In this document: piece by piece, positions 1 to 8,732 of the stretch
How the letters are laid out: every line of letters begins with the position of its first letter
How positions within the stretch are numbered: the stretch's first letter is position 1
Assembly: GCF_013371215.1 (NCBI RefSeq)
Contig: NZ_JABWMH010000003.1
Coordinates: 578,501-642,500, forward strand
Reading direction: 5' to 3'
DNA length: 64,000 nucleotides
Source: Parasphingorhabdus flavimaris
Lineage (GTDB): Bacteria; Pseudomonadota; Alphaproteobacteria; Sphingomonadales; Sphingomonadaceae
The notes under the pieces: generated by a model
What the model was told of the DNA's origin: nothing
Seen by the model: only the letters and a program-made list of their open reading frames with translations
Databases searched by the model: none
Program-made: the position numbers and the translations under genes

Positions 1-412
1 ACCGGTTGGTGACGCCGGGCCGTCTGGTCGAGCTTTGGGTCTTGAAACCGGTCCAGACATGGCCGTTACTGGTTGGTTGGACAAAATGACGCTGCTTGTT
101 GTCATCGGTAAAATTGAACATTTCGACGTTTACAGGCTCCGAAAACAGCACCCCGAAATTCTGTCCTTCGGTCCAGCGGACTTCACCGACAATCCGTCCA
201 TATCCTTTTTTTATGACCGTGATCAGCTCAAACGGCCGGAGAAAACCCTCGGTACGGCCACCCATGCCCTGTTCAGATAAATTGGTCACAATAGCCGAGA
301 ATCCCGGTCCATTCTCTCGTTCGATCTCCACCCGGATCAGCTTGCGCGCTCGTGCCTCGCGTTCCGCGGCGGGAATTTGGTCGTGGAAATTGTCTGCGTT
401 GCAACTAGTCAT
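1..412 (-). CDS. PilZ domain protein, C-terminus cut by window edge
   Basis: Reading from an ATG at 412 toward position 1 gives 137 open codons with no stop, so the 3' end lies outside the window. An in-frame TAA two codons upstream fixes this ATG as the first possible start. The protein begins with a basic stretch (RARKLIRVEIER) followed by VTNLSEQGMGG and GEVRWTEGQNFGVLF, which match the usual PilZ pattern of an N-terminal arginine segment, an (N/D)xSxxG turn and a closing VRW...fGv.F strand. PilZ domains bind cyclic di-GMP; a diguanylate cyclase is encoded at 11047-11631. The exact RxxxR motif is not convincing, so ligand binding is an inference. Confidence 0.7.
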   Translation of the reverse strand, partial: MTSCNADNFHDQIPAAEREARARKLIRVEIERENGPGFSAIVTNLSEQGMGGRTEGFLRPFELITVIKKGYGRIVGEVRWTEGQNFGVLFSEPVNVEMFNFTDDNKQRHFVQPTSNGHVWTGFKTQSSTRRPGVTNR

Positions 413-519
413 GGTTTATATAACGGTAAAATCGGGTAACATTAAGCAATCAGGCCGGTCTCGGATTATTTTCTTACAGGCAGATATTGTTCTGCGATCA
501 TGGCCCGGAAAGCAGCCGT

Positions 520-1287
520 TTATCGCGGCGTCGGCCAGGCGAAGGGCAGGCGGGTTTCGCCTGTCGCCAATCCCGAAGCCGCGAACCGGCGTTCGGTGAA
601 CATCCCTTTGCCGCGGCGATCAACCGTCACCACCGTGCTGCACCGGGTCCCGTAGGTCGGGTTGCGGATAAAAATGGCCGAATGCTCGGGCTGCAGGCCG
701 GTGGGCGAGGATTGACCGGAAAGGCCAGCGGGTTCGTGGGTGGTCTGGTCTAGCAGATGGTCGAACAGCTCTTCCGGATCGCTCGATCCTTTTGCCATCC
801 ACTGTTCGAGAGCTCCGTTGAGCCGGGGCGACTTTGCCCAGGGTTGCCGGACCATGCCGTTGGACAGGCCGTGCACCCCGTGACCGAGCAGCTCTGTCTC
901 GCTGTCGGGCCGGTTGCTGTGCACCCGCGCCTCGCCTTCTGCGACGGTTATCAGGTTGAACGGATTGAAATCCGAATAATCGGCAGCGCCGATATCGGCA
1001 TATTGCCCGTCTCCTAAGAGAAAATCTTTCAGCAGATCGCCCCGCGATGCGCGCTCCGCCACCGGCGGGCCATGGCCGTATAAATTGGTGACGACCGCAA
1101 AGCGGCCCTGTTCGGATATGCCCAGCCAGGTTCCGCCGGCCAATATATCCCTGCCCGCAAGCAAATGCTCCGCGCCTTCCCAGCGATGTGCAGCGTCTGC
1201 CGGTCGCGCGTGCAATTCATCGCGATTGCCGATGGCAACCAGCTGCCATTCGGGATGGGCTTTCCAGGCAAATGCAACGATACACAC
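520..1287 (-). CDS. NRDE family protein (TANGO2-like)
   Basis: This 255-residue protein contains the family-naming motif NRDE near the N-terminus (AIGNRDELHARPA), then GGTWLGIS, FAVVTNLYG and HGLSNG, all typical of the NRDE/TANGO2 family, an Ntn-hydrolase-like fold of poorly defined enzymatic role. I chose the GTG at 1287 because family members begin Met-Cys-Ile-Val, leaving Cys2 as the potential N-terminal nucleophile. An upstream ATG at 1347 would add 20 residues and bury that cysteine. The C-terminal TRCSTVVTVDRRG also fits the family. It stands alone on the minus strand. The family call is firm; substrate is unknown. Confidence 0.85.
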   Translation of the reverse strand: MCIVAFAWKAHPEWQLVAIGNRDELHARPADAAHRWEGAEHLLAGRDILAGGTWLGISEQGRFAVVTNLYGHGPPVAERASRGDLLKDFLLGDGQYADIGAADYSDFNPFNLITVAEGEARVHSNRPDSETELLGHGVHGLSNGMVRQPWAKSPRLNGALEQWMAKGSSDPEELFDHLLDQTTHEPAGLSGQSSPTGLQPEHSAIFIRNPTYGTRCSTVVTVDRRGKGMFTERRFAASGLATGETRLPFAWPTPR

Positions 1288-1468
1288 GGTCGCGATGATA
1301 GCCGGATATATCGAACTTGCGACCAAAATCTCGGCCACAAGGCGCAATAATCCGGCATAGTTGCTTAAACATTGCCCGGCTGCTCTAATGTCTGTACGAC
1401 TTGCAACGCCTTTCGGGCACCAACCGGTGTATTGATTACATCGTTCAATCAGGGAAATATAAACTCGT

Positions 1469-1816
1469 ATGCCGCCATTTTCAGAACCGACCTTTCAAGA
1501 ACGCACGCAAATGGCCGCCAAAGCCAAGCAGGCCGCACTCAAGCAGTTGAAGGCGCAGCCGACCGTCAGCGATGAAGTGCTTGCCGAACGCAAGGCTGCA
1601 CGCATTGCCCGCGAAGAGAAAAAGGCGAAAGCGCGCGAAGAGAAGCGCGCGGCATTCGAACTGGTAAAGGCGGAACGCAAGGCTGCGAAAGAGCAGGCTG
1701 CTGTTGAAAAGGCTGCCGCAGAAGAAGCAGCGGCTCCACCCCCGCCGCTCACCGAAGCCGAGAAAAAGGCCGCCCGCGACCTGCGCTATGCCAACCGGAA
1801 AAAGCGCCGGAAATAA
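1469..1816 (+). CDS. DUF6481 family small basic coiled-coil protein
   Basis: The 115-residue product is dominated by Ala, Lys, Glu and Arg, forming a long predicted charged helix from about residue 20 to 85, a proline break (APPPPLTEAE) and a basic tail (ARDLRYANRKKRRK). The N-terminal pattern FSEPTFQERTQMAAKAKQAAL resembles alphaproteobacterial DUF6481 proteins, which supports the ATG at 1469 rather than the internal ATG at 1511. Function is unknown; the basic tail could bind nucleic acid or ribosomes, but that is a guess. Low-complexity composition limits confidence in homology by eye. Confidence 0.75.
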   Translation: MPPFSEPTFQERTQMAAKAKQAALKQLKAQPTVSDEVLAERKAARIAREEKKAKAREEKRAAFELVKAERKAAKEQAAVEKAAAEEAAAPPPPLTEAEKKAARDLRYANRKKRRK

Positions 1817-1853
1817 AGTCCGGCCTTCGCGCCGCGTCTGTCCGCAGGGTTAA

Positions 1854-2144
1854 ATGGCAAAGAAGAAACTGTTTGTGGCTGCCGGAGATATTCTCTCGCT
1901 CGCCAGGAACGGCGAGCTGACCGTCAGGGTGACGCCCAATGCGGGTGACAACAGCATCAGCATGCCGAAAGACGATGACGCCGCGTGTGTCCTGTCGGTC
2001 CGCGTCACGGCGACGCCGGAGAATGGCAAGGCCAATGCGGCGGTTCTGAAGCTGCTGGCCAAGGCGCTCGGGCTGCCCAGGACATCCCTGGTGATTGTCC
2101 GCGGCAGCAATAGCCGCACCAAGACCATTGCCATTCCGCAATGA
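1854..2144 (+). CDS. DUF167 (YggU-like) protein
   Basis: A 96-residue protein with the DUF167 hallmarks: an early LTVRVTPNA strand, the VRVTATPENGKANAAVLKLLA segment with the invariant PxxGKAN motif at about residues 59-67, and a closing VIVRGSNSRTKTI with SxxK. YggU/DUF167 proteins are small alpha/beta domains of unknown biochemical role and usually sit near housekeeping genes. It starts 37 nt after the DUF6481 gene and probably shares its transcript. Confidence 0.9.
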   Translation: MAKKKLFVAAGDILSLARNGELTVRVTPNAGDNSISMPKDDDAACVLSVRVTATPENGKANAAVLKLLAKALGLPRTSLVIVRGSNSRTKTIAIPQ

Positions 2145-2206
2145 TGTCTGGATTTCCGCTTTACCGCTAAATTCTTGGTCAGGCCAATCAGGCGCGACCG
2201 GAACGA

Positions 2207-2614
2207 TTATTCCGGTGTCGCGGCCTGTGCATTTTGTCCGTCACCTTCCGGTGCGGCGATGATGTCGCGCGTTACGCTGCCCTTGTCGACGGTGAATGTT
2301 TCCGGATCACCCACCGAGGAGCGAATGCCTGCTTCGGAGCTGCCAGCCTGGCCGACAATCGCCGATTCGGTGACGCTGCGTGCTTGCGGTCCGCCGAACA
2401 GGGCTTCCAGAGTCTGCTGCTGCAAACCACCGGTCTGCGGACGAGGCTGACCGGGCTGAGGCGGGGTCAGCGTGAAATCGGGCGGGATGACCAGCGGAGG
2501 CTGGCGCGAAACCGCGAATTCATCGGGCCGTTCGCGGTCGAACAGGCCGCTGGAACCACAAGCCGTCAGGCTGGCCAGCGAAACAAGGCTGATGGCGACG
2601 GTCGATTTACGCAT
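2207..2614 (-). CDS. DUF3035 (BamF-like) outer-membrane lipoprotein
   Basis: The product of 135 residues starts with a lipoprotein signal peptide whose lipobox is LTAC (acylated Cys at residue 19), and continues with RPDEFAVSRQPPLVIPPDFTLTPP, the signature of alphaproteobacterial DUF3035 proteins, also described as the BamF subunit of the beta-barrel assembly machinery. The ATG at 2614 has GAGGGA about 9 nt upstream; an in-frame TTG at 2629 lies inside that ribosome binding site and is unlikely to be used. It is the last gene of the ribF-ileS-lspA cluster, directly after the signal peptidase that would process it. Confidence 0.85.
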   Translation of the reverse strand: MRKSTVAISLVSLASLTACGSSGLFDRERPDEFAVSRQPPLVIPPDFTLTPPQPGQPRPQTGGLQQQTLEALFGGPQARSVTESAIVGQAGSSEAGIRSSVGDPETFTVDKGSVTRDIIAAPEGDGQNAQAATPE

Positions 2615-2669
2615 GTTATTGTCCCTCAAAAATCTCTTACGGAGCCTGATAGCGCGCTCCTGTCACAGG

Positions 2670-3197
2670 TCAACTTTCGTCAAGCTGAACATGGTCTTTT
2701 GTCTCGTCCGTCTTTTCGCGGATTAACAGCGCCCGCGCAAGCAGGATTACCACGCCGATGCTGATCGATGCGTCGGCGAGGTTGAATATCAGGAACGGAC
2801 GGAATTCACCGATGTGCAGATCGGCAAAGTCGGCGACATAGCCGAGCCGCGCGCGGTCGACGATATTGCCCATTGCCCCTCCCAGCACCATGCCGAGCGC
2901 GATAATGTCCCACTTGGCCTTTTCCTTGTTCATCCAGACCCACACCGCGATCCCGATCAGTCCGGTCAGCGTGACCAGAGCCCAGCGCTGAAAATCGGTC
3001 GAGGCGGTGAGAAAACCCATCGAAACCCCGTAATTTTCCGCCCAGGTCAGGTTGAAGAACGGGATCAGCTCGATCTGGCCCTTGGTCGGCAGCTGGAGCA
3101 GCTGCATCACGACAAATTTGCTCGCCTGATCGATGAAGAAGATCATGAAGGCGATGATCAGGCCGGTGCGGCGGTATTTCTTGATGGGGTCGGTCAT
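2670..3197 (-). CDS. lspA: Lipoprotein signal peptidase (signal peptidase II)
   Basis: LspA cleaves the signal peptide of prolipoproteins after diacylglyceryl transfer, in the inner membrane. The 175-residue protein shows four hydrophobic segments (about residues 11-29, 72-90, 97-113 and 138-157) and the two catalytic aspartates in GNIVDR (Asp114) and FNLADASI (Asp142). The ATG at 3197 gives normal family length; an upstream start at 3266 would add 23 residues derived from a REP-like repeat and is rejected. It lies downstream of ileS, a common bacterial arrangement, and upstream of a lipoprotein gene. Confidence 0.95.
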   Translation of the reverse strand: MTDPIKKYRRTGLIIAFMIFFIDQASKFVVMQLLQLPTKGQIELIPFFNLTWAENYGVSMGFLTASTDFQRWALVTLTGLIGIAVWVWMNKEKAKWDIIALGMVLGGAMGNIVDRARLGYVADFADLHIGEFRPFLIFNLADASISIGVVILLARALLIREKTDETKDHVQLDES

Positions 3198-3260
3198 ATC
3201 AAATTCCGTTCCAAACAGCGCCACGGCGAGACAAAAAGTCGTCATTGTGAGGCAAGGCGT

Positions 3261-3340
3261 CGTCATCCTGAACTCGTTTCAGGACCCCGGCGGGCTTGGT
3301 GCTCTGTTGAGAGAGATCCTGAAACAAGTTCAGGATGACG
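3261..3340. repeat. REP-like inverted repeat, family 1
   Basis: Two arms, 3261-3286 and 3315-3340, read CGTCATCCTGAACTCGTTTC and onward and its near-perfect inverse (one G:A difference in the centre), separated by 28 nt. The element sits between the ileS stop and the lspA start and would form a strong hairpin in the ileS-lspA transcript. The same family recurs at 46766-46843. Confidence 0.85.
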
Positions 3341-3359
3341 AATGAGTGCCTGTCACTCA

Positions 3360-6257
3360 TTACGCCAAAACCTCCGCACAACGCCCGCAAAGCGCGCCGT
3401 CTTCTTCCACTTCCGGCAGCAACCGCCAGCAGCGGCCGCATTTGTGATTGTCGGTTTTGGTGACGGCAATCGCATCGCCATCACTGACGTCCGCGACAAT
3501 CGCGAGCTCGGCGAATTCTTCGGTGCTGATCGGCAGGTCGGTCATCGGATAGACGACTTCGGCTTCCAGACTGGAACGAATGGTTTTTTCCCGCCGCAGC
3601 GGTTCAATCGCCTCGGTCACCTTCTCGCGGGCATCGCGGATGGTCTGCCATTTGCCCGCCAGATCGTCATCCAGCCACCCGGCATCAACCTCGGGCCATA
3701 TCTTCAAATGGATCGAGTTATTCTCATCCGGGAACCGGCTCTGCCAGATTTCCTCGGCGGTAAACACCAGTACCGGTGCAATATAGCGGGTCAGCGCGTG
3801 GAACAATATGTCCATCACCGTCCGATAGGCCATGCGCTTCGGATCATCCTGCGCGTCGCAATAGAGGCAATCCTTGCGGATATCGAAGAAGAAGGCGCTG
3901 AGATCTTCCTGCGCAAAGGCGTTCAGCGTCCGCATATAGGGACCGAAGGCAAAATCATTCACATGTTGCTTCAGCTCGGCGTCGACCTCGGCCAGCCGGT
4001 GCAGGATATAGCGTTCCAGCTCCGGCATGTCTGCCACCGCGACCCGCTCGGCATCGGTGAAATCACCCAAGCCGCCCAGCATATAGCGGAAGGTGTTTCG
4101 CAGCTTCCGGTAACTGTCCGAAACCCCTTTCAGGATTTCATCACCGATCCGGTGATCCTCGGTAAAATCGACGCTCGCCGCCCACAGCCGCAATATGTCC
4201 GCGCCCTGCACGTCGATGATCTTCTTCGGATCAAGCGTGTTGCCGAGCGACTTCGACATTTTCTTGCCGCTCTTGTCGAGCGTCATCCCGTGGGTGAGCA
4301 CCGCCTTGTAGGGCGCCCGCCCCCGCGTGCCGCAGGACTCCAGCAGGCTCGACTGGAACCAGCCGCGATGCTGGTCGCTGCCTTCCAGATAGAGATCCGC
4401 CGGCGACTGCTGGTCCGGCCATTTGCCGCTTTCCAGCACGAAGGCATGGGTGCAGCCGCTGTCGAACCAGACGTCGAGAATATCGGTGATCACCTCATAA
4501 TCGTCGAGCGCATGGTCGTTGCCGAGAAAATCCTGATGATCGGCATTGAACCAGGCATCGGCTCCGCCAGCCTTGAACGCTTCGATAATCCGCGCATTGA
4601 CCGCCGGATCGTTGAGATATTCGCCACTCTTGCGATTCACATAAAGCGCAATCGGCACGCCCCAGGCCCGCTGGCGCGACAGCACCCAGTCGGGGCGGCC
4701 TTCCACCATCGATTCGAGCCGGCGACTCCCGCGTTCCGGCACAAAGCGCACCTTGTTGCGGATTTCGTCCAGCGCAACATCGCGGAGGGTGGCCCCTCCA
4801 CCATGCTGCGCATGGTCCCCCTCCCCGTCGCTGCGCGCCAGGGAGGATGCTTCCCCTTTTCCTCCCTGCGCCAAAGGCGTGGGGAGGGGGACCGCCGAAG
4901 GCGGTGGAGGGGCCGTGAGCGGCGCATCCATCGGCACAAACCATTGCGGCGTGCAGCGATAGATGATCTTCGCCTTCGACCGCCAGCTGTGCGGATAGCT
5001 ATGGGTAAAATCGGCGCTCGCCGAAAGCAGCGCCCCCGCCTCGCGCAGGTCCGAACAGATCGGGCCTTGCGGGCCGTTGAAATTCTTGTTGATCACCCCG
5101 CCGGCGCGCTCGTCGCCGCGCGGCAGCCATTCCCAGTCTTCGCGATAGACGCCATCGGCATCGACCGCGAACACCGGATTAATGCCATTGGCCTTGCACA
5201 GGTCAAAATCATCCTCGCCATGATCGGGCGACATATGGACGAGGCCAGTGCCCGCATCGGTGGTGACAAAATGCGAACCGTCGAGGAACGGGCGCGGCTT
5301 GGTGTAGAATTCGCTGTCGGGAAACTTGTCGGCCATTGGGTGTTTGGCGGTGGCATCCTGCAAAACGGAGCCTTTAAATGCGCGGATAGTATCCTGCCCG
5401 GCAAAAGCGGCAATCACTTTAGCTCGTTCAACTGACAGAACGTATCGGCGTCCATCTGCATGTTCAAATATTCCGTATTCAACATCCGCCCCATAAGCGA
5501 GCGCCTGATTGACCGGAATAGTCCACGGCGTGGTCGTCCAGATCACCGCATGGGCGCCAACCAACTCCGGCGCATTCGGCGCGTCGACAATCTCGAACGC
5601 CACATCAATCTGGGTCGAGACAATATCCTCATATTCCACCTCGGCCTCGGCCAGAGCGGTCTTCTCGACCGGCGACCACATCACCGGCTTGGCACCGCGA
5701 TAGAGCCGGCCCGCCTCGGCGAATTTCAGCAGCTCGGCAACAATCGCTGCCTCGGCGTCATAGTCCATCGTCAGATAGGGCTTGTCCCACTGGCCCATCA
5801 CGCCAAGGCGCTTGAATTCCTCGCGTTGCACATTGACCCACTGGTCGGCATAGGTCCGGCATTCAGCGCGGAATTCGCTGGCCGGAACCTCGTCTTTGTT
5901 GCGCTTCTTCTTGCGATATTGTTCCTCGATCTTCCATTCGATCGGCAGGCCATGACAATCCCAGCCGGGCACATAGGGCGCGTCCTTGCCGAGCAGAGAC
6001 TGCGAGCGCACCACCAGATCCTTCAGCGTCTTGTTGAGGCTGTGGCCGATATGGATATTGCCATTGGCATAAGGCGGGCCGTCATGCAGAATGAATTTCT
6101 CGCGACCGGCGCGGGCTTCGCGCAGCTTTTCATAGAGACCGATCTTCTGCCAGCGCTCCAATATCGCCGGTTCCTTTTGGGCAAGGCCGGCTTTCATCGG
6201 GAAATCGGTTTTCGGCAGGAAAACCGTGTCTTTATAATCTGCTTTGGGATCGGTCAT
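3360..6257 (-). CDS. ileS: Isoleucyl-tRNA synthetase
   Basis: IleRS charges tRNA-Ile in the cytoplasm. The 965-residue protein has the class I signature HIGH in PYANGNIHIGHSLNKT, the KMSKS loop in DKSGKKMSKSLGN, the CP1 editing domain between them, and a C-terminal zinc finger (KCGRCWRLLPEV...CGRCAEV). The ATG at 6257 (MTDPKADYKDTVFLP) is preferred over a longer start at 6362. Residues of about 448-489 are low-complexity and proline/glycine rich (TAPPPPSAVPLPTPLAQGG...) and are encoded by a paired REP element at 4791-4914, inserted in frame between FVPMD and TLRDVAL. The rest of the protein looks intact, so the gene is probably functional. It is followed by lspA. Confidence 0.97.
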   Translation of the reverse strand: MTDPKADYKDTVFLPKTDFPMKAGLAQKEPAILERWQKIGLYEKLREARAGREKFILHDGPPYANGNIHIGHSLNKTLKDLVVRSQSLLGKDAPYVPGWDCHGLPIEWKIEEQYRKKKRNKDEVPASEFRAECRTYADQWVNVQREEFKRLGVMGQWDKPYLTMDYDAEAAIVAELLKFAEAGRLYRGAKPVMWSPVEKTALAEAEVEYEDIVSTQIDVAFEIVDAPNAPELVGAHAVIWTTTPWTIPVNQALAYGADVEYGIFEHADGRRYVLSVERAKVIAAFAGQDTIRAFKGSVLQDATAKHPMADKFPDSEFYTKPRPFLDGSHFVTTDAGTGLVHMSPDHGEDDFDLCKANGINPVFAVDADGVYREDWEWLPRGDERAGGVINKNFNGPQGPICSDLREAGALLSASADFTHSYPHSWRSKAKIIYRCTPQWFVPMDAPLTAPPPPSAVPLPTPLAQGGKGEASSLARSDGEGDHAQHGGGATLRDVALDEIRNKVRFVPERGSRRLESMVEGRPDWVLSRQRAWGVPIALYVNRKSGEYLNDPAVNARIIEAFKAGGADAWFNADHQDFLGNDHALDDYEVITDILDVWFDSGCTHAFVLESGKWPDQQSPADLYLEGSDQHRGWFQSSLLESCGTRGRAPYKAVLTHGMTLDKSGKKMSKSLGNTLDPKKIIDVQGADILRLWAASVDFTEDHRIGDEILKGVSDSYRKLRNTFRYMLGGLGDFTDAERVAVADMPELERYILHRLAEVDAELKQHVNDFAFGPYMRTLNAFAQEDLSAFFFDIRKDCLYCDAQDDPKRMAYRTVMDILFHALTRYIAPVLVFTAEEIWQSRFPDENNSIHLKIWPEVDAGWLDDDLAGKWQTIRDAREKVTEAIEPLRREKTIRSSLEAEVVYPMTDLPISTEEFAELAIVADVSDGDAIAVTKTDNHKCGRCWRLLPEVEEDGALCGRCAEVLA
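4791..4914. repeat. Paired REP (REPIN-like) element inside ileS
   Basis: Inverted arms GGCCCCTCCACC (4791-4802) and GGTGGAGGGGCC (4903-4914) enclose a second pair, GGTCCCCCTCCCC (4814-4826) and GGGGAGGGGGACC (4881-4893). Each half is itself a small hairpin (inner loops ATGCTGCGCAT and GCCGAAGGC), so the unit is two REPs facing each other. The 124-nt unit has no stop in the ileS frame and adds about 42 residues to the protein. Confidence 0.85.
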
Positions 6258-6331
6258 GATCGCGGGGATTAGGGGAGGCGGGGCTTGGGTGCAAGCGGGA
6301 TTTGTGCCACGCGAGAGCCACGCGATTTGCT

Positions 6332-6408
6332 CGTCATTGCGAGGGCTGGAAGCCCGTGGCAATCCAGTGCGGCGAGCGGCCCTGGATTGCTTCGCTTCGC
6401 TCGCAATG
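6332..6408. repeat. REP-like inverted repeat, family 3
   Basis: CGTCATTGCGAG at 6332-6343 followed by GCAATCCAG, and the inverse CTGGATTGCTTCGCTTCGCT extended to CGCAATG at 6382-6408, form an imperfect palindrome in the ribF-ileS gap. Its half-site resembles the widespread TTGCGAGCGAAGCAATCC type repeat. Confidence 0.75.
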
Positions 6409-6436
6409 TCGTACAGGGCTGCTTAAACTCCTGCAT

Positions 6437-6507
6437 CCGTTAGCCCTGAGCTTGTCGAAGGGCGCTTTCCGACGAGAGGCGTGGTTCGACAAGCTCACCA
6501 CTAACGG
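6437..6507. repeat. REP-like inverted repeat, family 2
   Basis: CCGTTAGCCCTGAGCTTGTC continuing to GAAGGGC (6437-6463) is mirrored by GTGGTTCGACAAGCTCACCA continuing to CTAACGG (6481-6507). Together with the element at 6332-6408 it fills the 271-nt ribF-ileS gap; no gene is seen there. Related single and paired copies are at 18181-18208 and 47468-47536. Confidence 0.75.
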
Positions 6508-6528
6508 ATACGCTCTAACGGATAATCC

Positions 6529-7452
6529 TCAGGCCAGCAATTCCCGCGCCCGGTCGCAATCCTTCTCCATCTGCACCTTCAGCGCATCGAGATCATCGAA
6601 CTTCTCTTCCCCCCGCAGGAAATGGTGCAATTCGACCTCGATGGTCTGGCCGTAAAGATCCTCGCTGAAATCGAAGAAATAGGGCTCGAGCAATTCCTTC
6701 GGCGGATCAAAGCTCGGGCGGATCCCCAGATTGGCCGCGCCGTTCAGAACCCGCCCGTCGGGCAGGCGGCCCTTGACCGCGTAGATGCCATATTTGGGCC
6801 GCAGATAATGGCTCATGTCGACATTGGCGGTCGGATAGCCGAGCAGCCGGCCGTTCTTGTCACCGTGAATGACCTCGCCCTGTATGGTGAACGGGCGAGT
6901 GAGCAGGCGGCGTGCTTCTTCGCAAAGGCCTTCTTTCAACGCTTTGCGGATGCGGCTGGAGGAGATGACATCATCGCTGTCGCTGATCGCGCTGACCGCT
7001 TCGCTCTTCAGCCCGCGCGCCGCGCCGACTTCGCGCAGCACATCGATATTGCCTTTCGCGCCCTTGCCGAAAGTGAAATCAGCGCCGGTAACCACGCCCG
7101 CCGCGCCAAAACGCTCGACCAGCAGCTTGGCGACAAAATCCTCTGCCGTTGTTGCGGCCAGTCCGGCGTCAAATTCGAAGACCAGCATCGCGCTGGCCCC
7201 GGCATCGGCAAACAATCGCTGGCGCTGGTCAAGCGACGTCAGCCGGAACGGCGCGACATCGGGCTTGAAGAATCGCACCGGATGCGGATCGAATGTCGCG
7301 ATAATAGTCGGGCGGCCCTCTTCCCGGGCCCAGCTCAGCGCCTTGCCGGCCACCGCCTGATGGCCGAAATGAAAGCCGTCAAAATTGCCCAGCGCAATGA
7401 TCGCGCCGCGCAGGTCGCCCTCGATCCGCTCTTTTCCGTTCAGTCTTATCAT
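6529..7452 (-). CDS. ribF: Bifunctional riboflavin kinase / FAD synthetase
   Basis: RibF converts riboflavin to FMN and then FAD. The N-terminal nucleotidyltransferase domain shows IALGNFDGFHFGHQAV (HxGH-type motif), TFDPHPVRFF and the ISSSRIR motif at about residues 164-170; the C-terminal kinase domain shows GRLLGYPTANVDM, YGIYAVKG and NLGIRPSF. At 307 residues it is full length. It precedes ileS on the minus strand with two REP elements in between, an order common in proteobacteria. Confidence 0.96.
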   Translation of the reverse strand: MIRLNGKERIEGDLRGAIIALGNFDGFHFGHQAVAGKALSWAREEGRPTIIATFDPHPVRFFKPDVAPFRLTSLDQRQRLFADAGASAMLVFEFDAGLAATTAEDFVAKLLVERFGAAGVVTGADFTFGKGAKGNIDVLREVGAARGLKSEAVSAISDSDDVISSSRIRKALKEGLCEEARRLLTRPFTIQGEVIHGDKNGRLLGYPTANVDMSHYLRPKYGIYAVKGRLPDGRVLNGAANLGIRPSFDPPKELLEPYFFDFSEDLYGQTIEVELHHFLRGEEKFDDLDALKVQMEKDCDRARELLA

Positions 7453-7517
7453 CGAATCGCTATTGCGGGATTTTGCATTTCATTCAACAAATTCGTCATG
7501 CCAGCGCGGGCGGGCAT

Positions 7518-8732
7518 CTAACCCGCATCCGTAGTGCGGTCATCGCGATCGGGTTGGTCCCCAGCCTTGGCTGGAGCGCCAGGTGCCGATAAAGGCACCA
7601 GACCCGCCCTGATCACCCGCAACGCATTCAGCCCCATCACCGCGCGAGTTTCCGCTTCGCTGAACCCCGCGTCCATCAGTGCCTGGGTAATATGGACAAT
7701 GCCGCTGGTGTCAAAACGCGTGGTGACCGCGCCGTCAAAGTCGCTGCCCAGCGCGACATATTCTATCCCGACCAGATCGCGGACATGCTTGACCGCTCTG
7801 GCTACAGTCGCCGGATCGGTATCGCACATCGCGCCGTCCCAATAGCCAAGACCGATGATCCCGCCGGTCGCCGCCACGCCCCTGATCTCCGCGTCAGTCA
7901 GGTTGCGGTTGACCCCGCACACCGCCTGGACGCCGCCATGGCTGGAGACCACGGGCCGCTTCGCCATTTTCAATATGTCGGCCACCGTCGCATGGCTGCT
8001 ATGGGCGATATCGACGATCATCCCCATCTGCTCCATGTCGCGAACGATTGTCCGTCCGAAATCGGTCAGCCCGCCCTTCTCAATCCCGTGCATCGATCCG
8101 GCCAGCTCATTGTCGAAAAAATGCACCAGCCCCGCCATCCGCATGCCGGCACCATAGAGCTTCTTCAGATTGGCGCGATCGCCTTCCAGCGTCTGCAATC
8201 CTTCGGCGGAGAACAGCACGCCGATCGATTTGTCGAGCCGGTCGAGATGCGCCGGCTGGCTGATCGAAGCCAGTCTGCCGCCCGATGCGGCAACCGCCTT
8301 GTCCAGTTTCTGCGCGTGATAAAGCTGGCGCTCGAGCAACGAAAACCAGGTCCGCACCGGCTGCAACTGGGTGATCGCGAGCGCGGTGATATTATCCGTG
8401 TCTGCGCTGTTGCTGTCGTAATTCTGGCCCTTGGGCGTCTTGGTCACGCTGGAGAATATCTGCAGCCCGACATTGCCCGCTTCCAACCGTTCGAGGTCGA
8501 TATGACCATAGTCGACGCTGTCGGTGATCTTGCGTTTCCACAATAATGTATCGCCGTGGAGATCAACGATCATCAGGCTGTCGTGCAACTCTTGCGCTTC
8601 CGCTCTGATCTCCGGCAGCGGCTTGCCGTCGACCATATTGGTCTGCTTGTCGAACCATGCCGGTCCGAAAATCAGGAAGGCGGCGAGGGCGATCCCGCCG
8701 AGGCCCAGAAGCGCCAGCAGGAATTTCCTCAT
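7518..8732 (-). CDS. Membrane dipeptidase, peptidase family M19
   Basis: Renal-dipeptidase-like metallopeptidase, expected to hydrolyse dipeptides outside the cytoplasm. An N-terminal hydrophobic segment (residues 4-24) acts as an anchor or signal. Family motifs are visible in order: VDLHGDT (first metal pair), FSAEGLQTL (bridging Glu), DIAHSS, VVSSHGG and GSDFDGA. Length is 404 residues; the C-terminal 20 residues (APAKAGDQPDRDD...) are low-complexity and GC-biased, possibly repeat-derived. Its start overlaps the end of folA by 4 nt (ATGA type), so the two are probably co-translated. Confidence 0.9.
   Translation of the reverse strand: MRKFLLALLGLGGIALAAFLIFGPAWFDKQTNMVDGKPLPEIRAEAQELHDSLMIVDLHGDTLLWKRKITDSVDYGHIDLERLEAGNVGLQIFSSVTKTPKGQNYDSNSADTDNITALAITQLQPVRTWFSLLERQLYHAQKLDKAVAASGGRLASISQPAHLDRLDKSIGVLFSAEGLQTLEGDRANLKKLYGAGMRMAGLVHFFDNELAGSMHGIEKGGLTDFGRTIVRDMEQMGMIVDIAHSSHATVADILKMAKRPVVSSHGGVQAVCGVNRNLTDAEIRGVAATGGIIGLGYWDGAMCDTDPATVARAVKHVRDLVGIEYVALGSDFDGAVTTRFDTSGIVHITQALMDAGFSEAETRAVMGLNALRVIRAGLVPLSAPGAPAKAGDQPDRDDRTTDAG

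Noticed and set aside
3342..5435. 697-residue plus-strand frame
   Set aside because: Antisense to ileS, whose catalytic motifs are on the minus strand.
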